In this document: positions 1 to 10,846 of the stretch, piece by piece
Layout of the letters: each line of letters opens with the position of its first letter
Numbering within the stretch: the stretch's first letter is position 1
Origin: Epiperipatus broadwayi
Lineage: Eukaryota > Onychophora > Udeonychophora > Euonychophora > Peripatidae
Reading direction: 5' to 3'
Length of the DNA: 64,000 nt
NCBI GenBank assembly: GCA_028023455.1
Contig: JAQFVV010013369.1
Location: forward strand, 1-64,000
Position numbers and translations under genes: made by a program
Notes under the pieces: model-generated
Databases searched by the model: none
The model's input: the letters and a program-made list of their open reading frames with translations, nothing else
Told to the model about the DNA's origin: nothing

Positions 1-1122
1 GATTACATAGCATTTGAAATTTAAACACACATATCAATAGTTCATTTATGTATGATATCGAGTTCATATAATTAGACTCTTGGAGGATTCACGACCAGTT
101 AATGAAATGCAATGGCTATTACAGTATAAACGAAAATAAGCAAATGTTTTACCTAGGATTTTGAACGTAGATTTAACACTTTGTTTTCTTCTTGTTTGTT
201 GTTTCTTCCAGTATGAATGGTTCCAGTATGAATGCTTCCAGCCGGCTGGGACGTTTCCTTGATGAGTTTCCTTATTATTCACGATTATTACTATTGGAGA
301 CAATTAGATACTGACAGAGATTTTCTAAGTTGTTACTGTTGACATTATTTCATGGGCAGATCTTGCAGTTTTCATCGGACTTTTTAGGCTGTGGAGAGGT
401 GTGAATTCCCAAAATCTTCTCAGCACTGCATTTTGTTTCTGGGTATAATTAACTCAACTGATTCAATTAATTTGTGAACTGCACTCACTCAACTAGTTTG
501 TGAACCGACTACTATCCGATAAAAAAAAGTCTATTTATACCTGTGCCTTGTTGTCTTTCTAATATCTCCGCAAAGATCTGTTGTCAAATTCCAGTGATAA
601 TCATTTGATAAACGTGTTTTGGAAGATTGCTTAATTAGTAATAGCCATGCAATAAAACGTGTTGTTTTATTTTATTAATAGCCATTGCCGTGTTTTTAAT
701 GATAATCTTCTTTTATTTCGCATACATTTTATTTATTTACAAATCGCACATATATATGCACATATATTTTTAATACAATTTACTATTTAGTTTTAACATT
801 ATTTTTTCTTTAATTAAACTTGAATGAAAAGAGATTTGTATGTTTTAACTTTTTAAATTATATTTTTACGAATACTAATAAAAACTCTTTACTTCCTTTT
901 ATAACCCTTAGTTTAATTTCTCTAACGAAACACCCCTCTCCCCTTCTGATTAATTAATTGTAGCTTTTTTATTTCAAAACTAACACTAGAAAACTATTTG
1001 ATTCTTATCCTTTTCTAAAACAAACTCTTCAACGTTTAATTTTATGTTTTTCTTTTATGAACGATTATTTTAATAATATAATTTTAGATAAAATTATATG
1101 CACCTATATCAATATAGGTACA
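1..1122 (-). mobile_element. Gypsy-type LTR (B subfamily), partial at window edge
   Basis: Collinear with the LTR at 45330-47054. Both share the block with CAATAGTTCAT, ACCTAGGATTTT, TTCCAGCCGGCTGGGA, the TCTATTTATA region, the GAAAAGAGATTT block and the same end (AGGTACA|ATATAT). The LTR end at 1122 abuts an (AT)n tract, as in the other copies. Strand is inferred from element B, whose genes run on minus. It is either a solo LTR or the right LTR of an element extending left of the window. Confidence 0.75.
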
Positions 1123-1144
1123 ATATATATATATATATATATAT
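1123..1144. repeat. (AT)n microsatellite at LTR end
   Basis: Eleven AT dinucleotides directly follow the LTR terminus CA at 1122. Confidence 0.9.
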
Positions 1145-1266
1145 GTATATAGATTATATAATTGAATATTGATAAATATAGTAATCAGATATATTTCAAA
1201 AAATTTATCCACTTAGCAGCACTTTCGACTATCCTCATACTCTTTGTCAACTAACACTTTGAAAGG

Positions 1267-1527
1267 CTAAGCTTCCCACAATTCTGTGATCTTAACACTT
1301 GCTGCCTGCCTGTTAATTAAGTCATGTGTGTATTTGTATATTAGCATAGTTTCTTTTATTTTTATTTTGTTATCTTTTTCAATTTGCAGTATTATATCGT
1401 TGTTGTAATTGAAGTTAAAATCATAAATACCTGAATTATTATAGTCATGAAAAATGGATGCTGAAACATTATTATCTACTTTGCAATTTTGATTTGTTAA
1501 AATATTGCAAATTGAAAAAAATAACAA
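1267..1527 (-). pseudogene. Penelope-like element, C-terminal endonuclease fragment
   Basis: The 86-residue frame ends with IKETMLIYKYTHDLINRQ, then KITELWEA and a stop. The run 'ILQIEK..K.KIKE.MLIYKY..DLINRQ' followed by a short basic tail and stop is the pattern at the C-terminus of PLE proteins after the GIY-YIG nuclease. Near-identical residues are encoded at 54932-55190. The reverse transcriptase and the YIG core are missing, so this is a 3' fragment. The initiating Met is not a genuine start. Confidence 0.65.
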
Positions 1528-1628
1528 AAAGAAAAATAAATGAAGTTATGCTAATATACAAATACAAACATGACTTAATTAACAGGCAGGCAACAAATGT
1601 TAAGATCATAGAATTGTGGGAAGGTTAG
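1527..1628 (+). pseudogene. Penelope-like element C-terminal fragment, inverted partner
   Basis: The plus frame KRKINEVMLIYKYKHD, then LINRQATNVKIIELWEG and a stop at 1626-1628, mirrors the minus-strand fragment at 1267-1527. A one-base shift in the A-run at about 1520-1530 separates it from the preceding ILQIEK motif (plus, about 1500). It is too short for function. Confidence 0.6.
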
Positions 1629-1780
1629 GCTTTCAAAGTGTTAGTTGACAAAGACTATGAGGATAGTCTAAAGCACTCTTAAGTGGATAAAAATTTTAAA
1701 ATATATCTGATTACTATATTTATAAATATTCAATTATATAATTATGTATATGGCTTTGAAAAAATACAGACATTGAATTA

Positions 1781-1782
<2 letters not shown>

Positions 1783-1848
<66 letters not shown>
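1783..1848. repeat. (TA)n microsatellite
   Basis: About 60 bases of nearly pure TA dinucleotides. Confidence 0.95.
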
Positions 1849-1849
<1 letters not shown>

Positions 1850-1890
1850 AGTATAATAATGCTCAAGGGTAAATGGGTTTGTAAGTAATC

Positions 1891-2003
1891 ATTAAAAGCC
1901 AGTCAGCACATAGGCAATCCTAATATCAATAGCAATCAACAATATCAAACTGTTATCAAGGCAATCTCCTTTTAATAATAAAAGCATTCCACCTTTATTA
2001 TTA
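1891..2003 (-). repeat. Dispersed repeat R1 (unknown class)
   Basis: Reverse-complement match to 23712-23838. Shared blocks include ATTAAAAGCCAGT, GGCAATCCTAATATCAATA, TATCAAGGCAATCTCCTTT and CCACCTTTATTA. There is no coding capacity and no clear tRNA boxes. R1 also shares its start with 22438-22500. Confidence 0.65.
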
Positions 2004-2006
2004 TAT

Positions 2007-4611
2007 AGTAAGGGTAACTTCATTACAACAAAAAATTTTATTAGTAATAAATAGTGATTACATTTTGATAATGGATAAGTTAATGAATAAATTGTACAAT
2101 AATATTATAAAAAGTTCTGATTAACATATGGCTAGAATATGTTAGTTAGTAGTTGTTATACACTTATGTGGTTAGGTATAATGAAGGGTTTGTGTAGAAT
2201 ATGAGAAACTGAGAACTTGATGAATGTTATTAGCTTTTTTTTTTTTTTTAATAACACGACTATTTTCTTTTTAATATTGTCTATTCTAGAATTCTGGGTA
2301 GGTGGGAGTTGACAATCAGGAAAAGGATAGAGCGGTTAGAGACCAGGTGTCGTCAAAGACTTTACTGGAGGCAAGGAGCTGATCACGTTTCTTGATTTTT
2401 TTGAGAGTCTGGTAAAACAATGGTATGATTTGTATGGGGTAATTCCATGAGAGTTTTGCATCTCACTATCCATATGGAATAAAGGACAAAGATAGAGAGC
2501 CTTATTATTGAAAAAGTTCCACTATTAATGGCATTTTCAAGTGAGAAAATCATTTCAGATCTTATGTAAGAATTGATTATGATTATATCTTTCAGTATTT
2601 TAAGTCTTGGACAGCGGTGTATAATATGGTCTGTGGTTTCATCTTCATGAGCACATAAACCACATATAGGGTCAATGCTAGTAAAACGTTTGCTCTTCCG
2701 ATCGGAAGAAACCAATTTGTGGGAAGCGCATCAAGATTAATTTTAATGATGAAGTCCAGGAATTTGGGTTCAAGGCTCCATCTTTTGAAGTGTGTAATGA
2801 GTCTTTGGTTGGTTATTTTTAGGCTGGTTTTAATGGGTTGTTGATTATAGTTGATTAGATTGTATGCTTCCCACAAAGTGATTTTTTGGTTAAGGTTAGA
2901 GGACATCGTCTAGGTTATAAAGTTGTAGATGATCTATTAGCAATGATATCCATGAACTGGAAAAGGGCGGGGACCATCAGTTGTGTAATTTTTTTCATAA
3001 TGTTGGAGTATCCATAGGAGAGGATCAGATTATGTAGAATATTGTGAGTTTTTTGTAAAATGATTGCCTGTATTGAGTGGAATGACAGTCCATTGAACCA
3101 TGCGGGGTCGTTGGATACCTCGTAAGCCAATGGCAACAGTCCTTCCTCTCCAGAGAAGTTTGGTGCATAATTGGTTAATTTTATTTTGAAACTGTTTAGT
3201 GATTTTAATGAATGGAAGATAATATGAGATTTTTGGCATTATGATCATGTTGAGGAGGCTAACCTTTCCATATAATGAAAGGTATACTCTAGAGAGTGAA
3301 GTGGTGATGGCTTCAGTTGATTGGAGGATTGCATCTTGAATCATTCTTGCCATTGCAGTTGGAGGTTTGAAGATTGGGAAGCCAAGGTATCTTTGTGGTT
3401 TAGCAGAAAAGGAAGAGTTGATTTGTTTACCAGACATTATCTTCCAGATGGAAGATTTGTTAAAATTTATCTGTAGGCCAAGTTTCACTGTATTTCTGTT
3501 TAAGATGTTCATGAGATGGGGAAGGTATTTAATGGTGGGAAGCACAACCATGATGTCATCTATGTATGCGAATACATTGAAATCTTTATTGAGAGAAGGA
3601 AGGAATATTCCAGGGAGGTTTTTTTCTATATCCACCAGAAGAGGGTTGATGTATGCTGTGAAGAAAAGGGCACTGGAGCGGAGATCCTTGAGGGATCGAC
3701 TTGTATGGCTTGAAACCTGGAGTGATCTTGCCATCAAGAGAGAGAAAATCTCTCTGTTGCTGAGCAGATTGCTGATAATCTGAACAATTGCAGCTGGAAT
3801 GTCGTATTCCATCAGAATATCCAGAAGGGTGTTGATCTGTACTGAATCGAATGCTGCTGCAACATCCAGTTGGACGGCAATAGGTTTGGATTTACGATGT
3901 ACTCTGATATGATTGAACAGTGCAGTTATATTGGACATACCATGCGAGGTTGATGATCCCTTTTTTCCGTATTGGTTTGGCGAGATATTGCTAAGAATTT
4001 GAGGTTGGATTTGGTCCTTAATGACTGACTCTATAATCTTGATAAGCAGTGGGGTCATGGATATTGGTCGGATACTGTTAATGTCGCTTAGTGGTTTTGC
4101 TTTTTAATAAAAGACACAAGTGCCACAGGGTAAAGATCTGATATGTTTCTGTAGCCCGGAAGCTAGGTGATCTATCATTTTTTTAATAATTGGAACAGTG
4201 AATTGACTGAGGTGTTTGAGAAGGAAATTTGGGATGCCGTGGAAGGCCAGGATGAATGCTGTCAGGGAGTGATGATATCTTCTTTTTAATTTGGATTTCT
4301 GTGATGCCATGTTCGCTGGGGTCTCCAGCATCCAACCAGCTGTTTACTGGAGGGGCTCCATCTTTTTGCATTAATTGGCAGAATTGTTTGCTGATGTGCT
4401 GCATCATTGGATAGCCAATGAGATTGGTACCATTAGTATAAATGGATGTGGGAGTGATTTGTTTTTTTATTGTAACCCAGTGCCCATCTGAGGTAGTCTC
4501 TCGTCCAGCAGTGTTGTTGTGCTAAGAAGCATTTGGCTCTTCTGATGGAAATATATTCTGCAAGGGATTTTTGCTTGATTTTGTAGAGGTTTTTAAGAGT
4601 AAGGGTAACTT
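2007..4611 (-). mobile_element. Degenerate LINE (non-LTR retrotransposon) bounded by 14-bp target-site duplication
   Basis: The 14-mer AGTAAGGGTAACTT occurs exactly at 2007-2020 and 4598-4611 and brackets a minus-strand reverse-transcriptase region, so it is read as the target-site duplication. The element is 5'-truncated: only part of the ORF2 region upstream of the RT is left. The 3' part contains an A-run (plus T-run about 2231-2249) but no clean poly(A) immediately before the duplication, so the exact 3' end is uncertain. A related 3' end lies at 26230-26712. Confidence 0.75.
2383..4407 (-). pseudogene. LINE reverse transcriptase (ORF2) remnant
   Basis: Read 3' to 5' on plus: about 4407-4104 carries the upstream RT region (FLLKHLSQFTVPIIKKMIDH). 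An in-frame TAA after GTCVFY precedes the main RT frame 4058-3030. That frame has QLDVAAAFDSV (motif A), an altered motif B, FNVFAYIDDIMVV (motif C, YIDD in place of the usual YADD/FADD) and RYLGFPIF with a thumb region. The frame then shifts several times (2915-3136, 2592-2906, 2383-2715). The last part has the C-terminal zinc knuckle CGLCAHEDETTDHIIHRC. Stops and shifts show it is dead. Clade not determined; the L1/Tx1-like layout is a guess. Confidence 0.85.
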
Positions 4612-6180
4612 ACAATCTTATTAAGCTCACTTGTTTATGTGAAATATCAAACCACAAACTTAAAAATATCATTGTAAGTTTATTAATAGTAAATGCGTTA
4701 TCCTTTTATGTTAAAAAACTCATATATACACGTATATAACTTAAACATTATATTATAAAATTTTAATAACAAAAGTATACTTCTATTTTAATCATTCATA
4801 TATATGTATAAAATATTTATTAGGTTAACTAACATTACTAATCAAGATGCAAAACAGAGATATAATCTTAGGTCAAGTTGTATCTTAGCAACTAAATGTG
4901 AAGGAAATAAAATTATAACTTAATTACACAATTATTAATTATGATGCATTCAACAATAATCGACTACAAAATTGTGAAATGAAATAGTAATTTAACATAT
5001 GCTAATTATCAGAAGTCGGTTCTACTATAAAAGCTAAATCAACTAATTTCAAATTAATTCTATCTTTTGCAAATGAACTAGTCATTACGCATCGTTATTC
5101 TGCTGTGTTCGAATACCGAACATATTAAAAAGATGGATCAATAGTTTGAACAAATTTTCTTTATTTAAAAAATCTTCATAAGTAGAGAATTATGATATCA
5201 CTCAAGAAAAAAGTAAATAAATTACTCTTTAATATCAATAATAATTTCAAAAACAAAATTATCTTTAATATAATAATTAGAGAGATTCTTAACAATATCG
5301 TTCTAAACTTGAATTTTAAGGAAGATAAATATCATCAAAAACATATATCTAAACAAAATTATTCTAAGATTTCAAGTTATAGAAACTGCATCATAAGTAA
5401 AGATAATTTGCCATAGGATCATATACTATTGTTCTAACCTAAAACAGTGTAATTACTTATTCCTATCAAAATGCCTATCTCATCTATATAATTTAATATC
5501 CAATTCCACTTTATATCAAAATAATTTATGAAAGGGGATGTCAACATCACACGAGAGGAAAATTTAAGAAAAACGGAGTATACTGATTGCCTCACCGATG
5601 ATTGATGACCGGAAAATAAAAACTTTATTTTTAAATTATTCAAATTATGGAAAATGAGTAGGACAATACCATAAACTTTCAACACATTATATCAACTTTG
5701 TGTATCAACATCCATAAATATCTAATTTTATTTTCTTTGCTTCTGAAATCTACTTACATTGGAATAATCAATTTTGGATAATCATTAGATGAAAAGAAAG
5801 TAGAAAGATCATTGGGTTAAATATTTTTTTATTTAATAAAATTTAGGTCTTCTTTACAAAGCAACTTGACCAGGTTAATAAGTAAAATTAATATAAAGGT
5901 AAGATTTTATTTTTCTTCATATTAAATTGATTCACTTATGACAAGACAGAATTTTTGTTTATTACTAAATTAATTTAGTAATATTTGTTTGTTTGTTATT
6001 CAGTATAAACAAATAATATCCTTGGATGAAAGGTCTTTTCTATTAACAATAGGGACCATACATAGATGGAAGGTCTTATAGAAATGGAATATCCTTAAAA
6101 GAATTGAATATTACAAATGTTTTCATTTATATTTATACTGTTTAATTTAAATTTAGTTAGTGTTATCATAAGCTTTAGAA
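4612..6180. other. AT-rich stretch without recognisable features
   Basis: No coding motif, tRNA box or long repeat recognised. Short open frames here are low-complexity (Asn/Lys/Ile-rich). Confidence 0.5.
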
Positions 6181-8472
6181 TTATAAAAGGTAATCATCTG
6201 AAATCCGGGCAAGGCCGCTTGGGGCATTGATGCTATACAAAAATCAAATATAATGTTACCGGGCTGTCGTAACTTTTTTTTTATTGTAACCGGCCACCCC
6301 TTCTATCCGTCTTATCCGACGTTTGACAACTTAAACAAAATAATATAGATGTCAAGAAATGGACACGTGAGCCAAACCGTAGACTAGATGGAATTTCTAT
6401 GGCTGTCTAGTCACCATAACACCTGTAGATAATATTTAAATTCTACCTACCAAAGAAATTTCTGATATGAATTATTTATACAAGTATTATTTACTTGACA
6501 CAATTTTTAAGTGTTGCATAAATAGGATTTAAGATAAATGAAATAAAAGTTTTCCGGTAGCCCTTGTCTCTTGAGTAAGATCTAAATATAAAAAAAAAAT
6601 ATCTACGGGAGAATATATTTATGAACGTCAATTTATCGATGACCTCAAGCGCCAAACTCACTATTACTGTGAGAATTATATTTCCCGATTAACGAGGTGC
6701 CTGACCCAAACTAGATCACTTCCAGGGTGAGGAGGAAAACCTATCGGATGAATGGAGATAATAACAAAAAAATATGGGTTTGTATGTAACCTACAATGCA
6801 CTCATAAACATATCTGTTTACCTCGGACATATTTGAATCATTTGCATTTTATTTGGCAGGTGAAGTGATAGGAGAATGTAAACGATAATCAATGAATAAC
6901 TTTAATGCAAAGGTAAATATGTATAAAATTTTTTTATTAATATTTAAACATAATCTATATAAAAAACAATTCATATCCTTCCCATTTAAAATATATAATA
7001 ATTTCCCCAAACCATAAATGAAGCAATAAAATATTTAATTTAGAACAAACAAATATTAATTTATATATAAGGAAATAAATTTAGTATACAGTTGTACGCA
7101 ATAATTTCATGCTATGAAATATTTTAATAGAGTCATTACGAAGGTAGCTATAAGCAATTCTGAGTTATATAAAAAAATATAGTTCACGTTACCTTACGAA
7201 CCCCGGGGTGTGGGATCAGAATGTAATGAAGTACGTAGTGTATCAAGTTGAGTTCCATGATCTTGTAGCATTCCAAGTTTGCCTTATGAGAGTGCAGTAT
7301 ATAGTTTCTTTCTGTAAAGTCCGATATTTAGATGTCCGTAAGTAATGGATGAGCCATAATTGAAGTCTTTTATAATATAATTTTCAAACTGAATTAATTC
7401 ATATTTTGGACGCATGATTCTCTTCTATTTCATCCTATGTTAAGCAATATGGAGTATTCATGATGTTCCTAGGTTCTGTGGGCAGGCAGTGTAGAGTCAG
7501 TTCGCATCGGCTGCAGGTGGTGAAGTCCTTTACGTGTGGTGCTTACCCCATCATGTTAAACGTTTTTTATATATCTTTATGAGTCTCTCTCACTCAGCGG
7601 TCACAATCTAACTGCCCAACTGTCTTTTTCTTTTTTCAAATTCTCATTAATTAATTTTTTGTTTAATTGCTTTTCCTTTCTCAGAAAAAGGAATTTTATC
7701 AGATCTCCAATCTAGTTCTTTTTCTTTGAATACATTTTCCTTTTCTAAATTACTTTTTACTTCTTTATTTTACATTTCCATTGTTTTGGTGGTGCCGTCA
7801 TTCCTGGTATCTTTTCTTATTGGCAAAACATTCTTTGGCTTTTCTTGGAATTTTTTTTTTTGCAGTAATTAACGATTGTGATACAACACAGAATTGCTTG
7901 AAGGCATATACAATATTTCTTTTTTGCTACCCTCATTAATTTGAAATATAATTGAAACTTAAATCAATATTTTAAACAATCCTAAACAATATATAAAATA
8001 TTTGTGCACAACTGTAATTTTTCCAATTTGTAATATTTTAAAAGTAAAACATTCTAAAATAAACAATGATTACTAATTAATCCCTTCCCCATTTATTTTC
8101 TAAAAAAAAAAAAGAATTCAAAATTTAATTCACGCACATATATGTCTAATTATATATATATTTTTAACCCTTTAACGACAGCTTGAATAAATACTTGTAT
8201 TTAGGGTAATGTGTACATGCTTGTCCACTTTCTTGTAACTGGGTTTGAAGTCAGCTACTGTTACATTATAGAACATGTTTTTTTTTTTGATTAAACAAAT
8301 TTTTTATTTCATTTATAACATGATTTGCTTTTTTATTAAACAAATTTTTATATTCATTTTCATTGTTTTTTTTTCTAACCTGACATTTTTTTTTATTAAC
8401 AAATTTTGATAATTTAATTTTGTGTTTATTTTTTCTGAATTTTAAAACTTTGGACTGTTTCACTACAAAAAA

Positions 8473-9230
8473 ACTTGTTTTAACCCCACCACCAAAAAAA
8501 TATAATGGTATAATTATTTGGGACTTGTTTCGACTTTGTTCTACCTTTTTTTTTTTGGTTGACTAAATTGTTTTTCTTCTTCTTATTAAATCAAAAGTAA
8601 CTTTTGTGTTGTTGGGCATTCAAAAATTGTTTTGAAATCCCCACCCCCATTCTCGGATCAAGAATTGTAACAAAGTCAATAATTTTACTTTTTTTTTAAC
8701 AACCGTTTTTTCACTTTTTACTTTTATTTATATTTCGTTTGAATTAGCCTTTTTTTTTTAGCTTCTGCAATGAACAGCTTTTTTTAGGAGGGGGGCTTTC
8801 ATACTGTTATTATTAACAAAAAGTAAACAAAAATAGTTTTTTATTTGAACCCCACTTGTTTTAACCCTGATGAAAAAATATAATGCAATTATTTGGGTAT
8901 TATTTCGAATTTATTCAACCTTTTTTTTTTGGGTTGACCAAATTGTTTTCCTTCTTTTATTTTTCAATGATAAAAATTAAACTTTTGTGTTTTTTGGGGG
9001 ATAAAAATTTGTTTTAAAACACCCACCCCCCACACTCGGAAAAATAATTGTAACAAAAAGTCAATTTCTTTTTTTTTCTAACAACTTTTTCTCACTTTTT
9101 ACTTTTATTTATATTTCATTTGAATTACCTTTTTTTTTGGCCTTCTACAATAAACTGCTTTGGGGGGAAGGGATTATGTACTTTGTTATTATTAACATTT
9201 ATTTTAACCCCGCTGCAAAAAATATAATCC
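8473..9230. repeat. Imperfect tandem repeat, unit about 350-385 bp, two copies plus start of a third
   Basis: The block start (ACTTGTTTTAACCC, then AAAAAATATAATG) recurs at about 8473, 8855 and 9200. Within each unit the order is kept: GGTTGAC-AAATTG, ACTTTTGTGTT, CCCACCCC-CTCGG, AATTGTAACAAA, TTTTTACTTTTATTTATATTTC. It sits inside the TIR element 6189-9883. Confidence 0.7.
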
Positions 9231-9528
9231 AAATACTTGTCAATTTGTAATGAAATGAAAAAAAAAAAAGGACACAAACTTGGAACTTTTTGAATTTATT
9301 TGTTATTTTATTGCTGTAATAAAAAGTGTACATTATGTGGCTGAAAAAAAAGAACATAATCTCACACACTTTCTGTACTCGGCAATTCTGAAAAATTGAA
9401 AAATTGTATGTTCTTCTCAGAACTTTTATTGGTCTCGTATATTTTCCACACTGAAACATGACTTGGCGCGTGAGCTTTGTTGAAACATGTTCGAACATAC
9501 ATTTTGCCAATTTTTTACATATTAACAT
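9199..9528 (-). pseudogene. Decayed transposase N-terminus (Merlin-like), no functional ORF
   Basis: In minus orientation the stretch around 9360-9480 aligns with 21290-21420: CAAGTCATGTTTCAG versus GAGTCATGTTTTAG, and a segment giving ELPSTESV versus EFPGTEAG. The 109-residue open frame over this area is in a different frame and is not the ancestral protein. Low confidence: the assignment rests on the second copy. Confidence 0.35.
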
Positions 9529-9997
9529 TTTTTTAGGGAAGGGTGGGGACCATATGACAATTATTAATAATTAAAAACATTTAAATATAAATAACATTAT
9601 ACCATTATGGAAATTTGAAAAGTTGTACCGACTTGAAATTCAAACACCCTCAAGTGATACAGTAATCAGCTATAAATAGAAAAAAATATGCGTAAATAGT
9701 TTCGAAGCACAAAACAGGCTGTAATATTTTTGTGCAATGTCATGTAAAGCGGCCAGCTTCAATGGGTTAATACAATATTAAATGTACTAACCGTAAGGCC
9801 CGGCTGCAGAAATGGCATTTTTATATGTTTTGGACACATAAACAATGCTCCAAGTGGCCGTGCCCAGATTTCAGATGATTACCTTATAAAATTTTATTGT
9901 TTTACAACCTATTAAATATTATTTGTGTTATAATACATATTTGTTATGGGATATGAGAATGTTTTAACTTGAAATGCTGAAAAGAAAAACTGCATCT

Positions 9998-10256
9998 ATG
10001 AAATACATGTGAATGTGGAAGAACATATATTGGCGAGACCAGTCATTCCATTGAAAAGCACTTGCAAGAACACAAACTGATGATTAGAAGAGAAAAATCA
10101 GATGTGTCTAAGGTAGCAAACCATTCATGTGCTAATCAACATATGTTCAATTTGGAAAATACAAAAATATTGGATAGAGAAAAAAAGGCACAAAGAAGAA
10201 AATTCAAAGAAGCTGCTCACATGACAATGGCAAAAAAATCCCATAAGCCAACTTAG
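9998..10256 (+). pseudogene. Penelope-like element GIY-YIG endonuclease fragment
   Basis: From about 9998 the plus frame reads TCECGRTYIGETSHSIEKHL, then QEHKLMIRREKSDVSKVANH, ILDREKKAQRRKFKEAAHMT and stops at 10256. The order CxCG-x2-YIG-ET...EHK...SxVAxH...IL..E....RRKxKEA is the GIY-YIG nuclease of Penelope-like retroelements. A stop precedes the CECG motif and the RT is absent, so it is a 5'-truncated remnant. The expected Arg in the helix after YIGET is not obvious (SHSIEK). Confidence 0.8.
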
Positions 10257-10371
10257 TGTGGCTATACATAATGTATGGAAACCACTAATTGACTTTGCTC
10301 TTAAAAAAAAGTGGAGAAATCATGAGGAACCTCATAGATAAGTATATAAAATTTCTACAGATTGTAGCCTT

Positions 10372-10672
10372 TGGCAGAATGGCTCAGTTGGGTAGAGCAT
10401 TACCTTAAAATTCAATATTCAAGAATCTAAGGATCCAAGTTTGAATCTGTTACTGGTCACACCAGCAATATCTGAAGAAGAGAAGAAAATAATACCTTAA
10501 AACATTGTGCACAAACTAATGTGTTTGATGTCCTATTACTAACAGTTGAATGTATTTGAAATATTTAAATAAAGTTAACTTTTTCTAAAGACATTCAATA
10601 TGCATATTAGATGAAGGAAATAGTCCAATATAAAAATACAATTAGAACACCATCATCACAAACCTTCAGGAA
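10372..10672 (+). mobile_element. tRNA-derived SINE (family S1)
   Basis: The head resembles a tRNA: A box in TGGCTCAGTTGGGTAGAGCA (10380-10399) and a degraded B box in AAGTTTGAATCTG (about 10438-10450). The body has CTGAAGAAGAG...ACATTGTG, followed by TTTAAATAAAGTTAA, then a tail (GATGAAGGAAATAGTC...CATCATCACAAAC). The same order occurs twice at 28130-28770. The copy directly follows the PLE fragment, at about 110 bp. Confidence 0.7.
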
Positions 10673-10747
10673 AACACTATAATTTTAAAATTTATATACT
10701 AATATAGTAGAAATGCATGTAATACATTCATAATAATAATATTTTGT

Positions 10748-10846
10748 TATTTATTAACTGACAACAAACTTAAATTTATCCTTATTTTGATGTTTAATAA
10801 ACATCAAAATAAAGATAAATTTAAGTTTGTTGTCAGTTAATAAATA
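10748..10846. repeat. Near-perfect palindrome, 48-bp arms, 3-bp loop
   Basis: Arms 10748-10795 and 10799-10846 are reverse complements with one mismatch (CCTTATT versus CTTTATT); the loop is AAT. No coding content. It may be a small fold-back MITE or a cruciform-prone site. Confidence 0.95.

Larger units (their letters stand above)
1191..1706. mobile_element. Head-to-head inverted pair of Penelope-like element 3' ends
   Basis: Two copies of the same roughly 160-bp sequence face each other (about 1191-1355 on minus, 1545-1706 on plus). Both encode the end of a PLE GIY-YIG endonuclease and share the same 3' tail with a short hairpin (GACTATGAGGATAGTC type) and AAGTGGATAAA. Further copies occur at 54880-55234 (minus) and 56525-56730 (plus). 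The pair is flanked by AT-rich sequence and the LTR to the left. Confidence 0.7.
6181..9891 (-). mobile_element. TIR DNA transposon, non-autonomous, probably Merlin-derived
   Basis: The body 6189-9883 (3.7 kb) is bounded by inverted ends: left GGTAATCATCTGAAATCCGG, right complement GGTAATCATCTGAAATCTGG. They stay similar for about 42 bp (38 of 42 by eye). Both ends are flanked by an identical 8-bp duplication TTATAAAA (6181-6188, 9884-9891). An 8-bp duplication with GG-starting TIRs fits Merlin and a few other superfamilies. The inside holds T-rich imperfect tandem repeats and, near the right end on minus, a decayed protein start (ELPSTESV) matching EFPGTEAG of the copy at 20600-21924. No intact transposase. 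Confidence 0.7.

Noticed and set aside
3367-3783. Plus-strand 138-codon frame
   Set aside because: Shadow of the minus-strand LINE reverse transcriptase.
8266-8463. 65-codon Lys/Asn-rich frame on minus
   Set aside because: Low-complexity T-rich sequence inside the TIR element.
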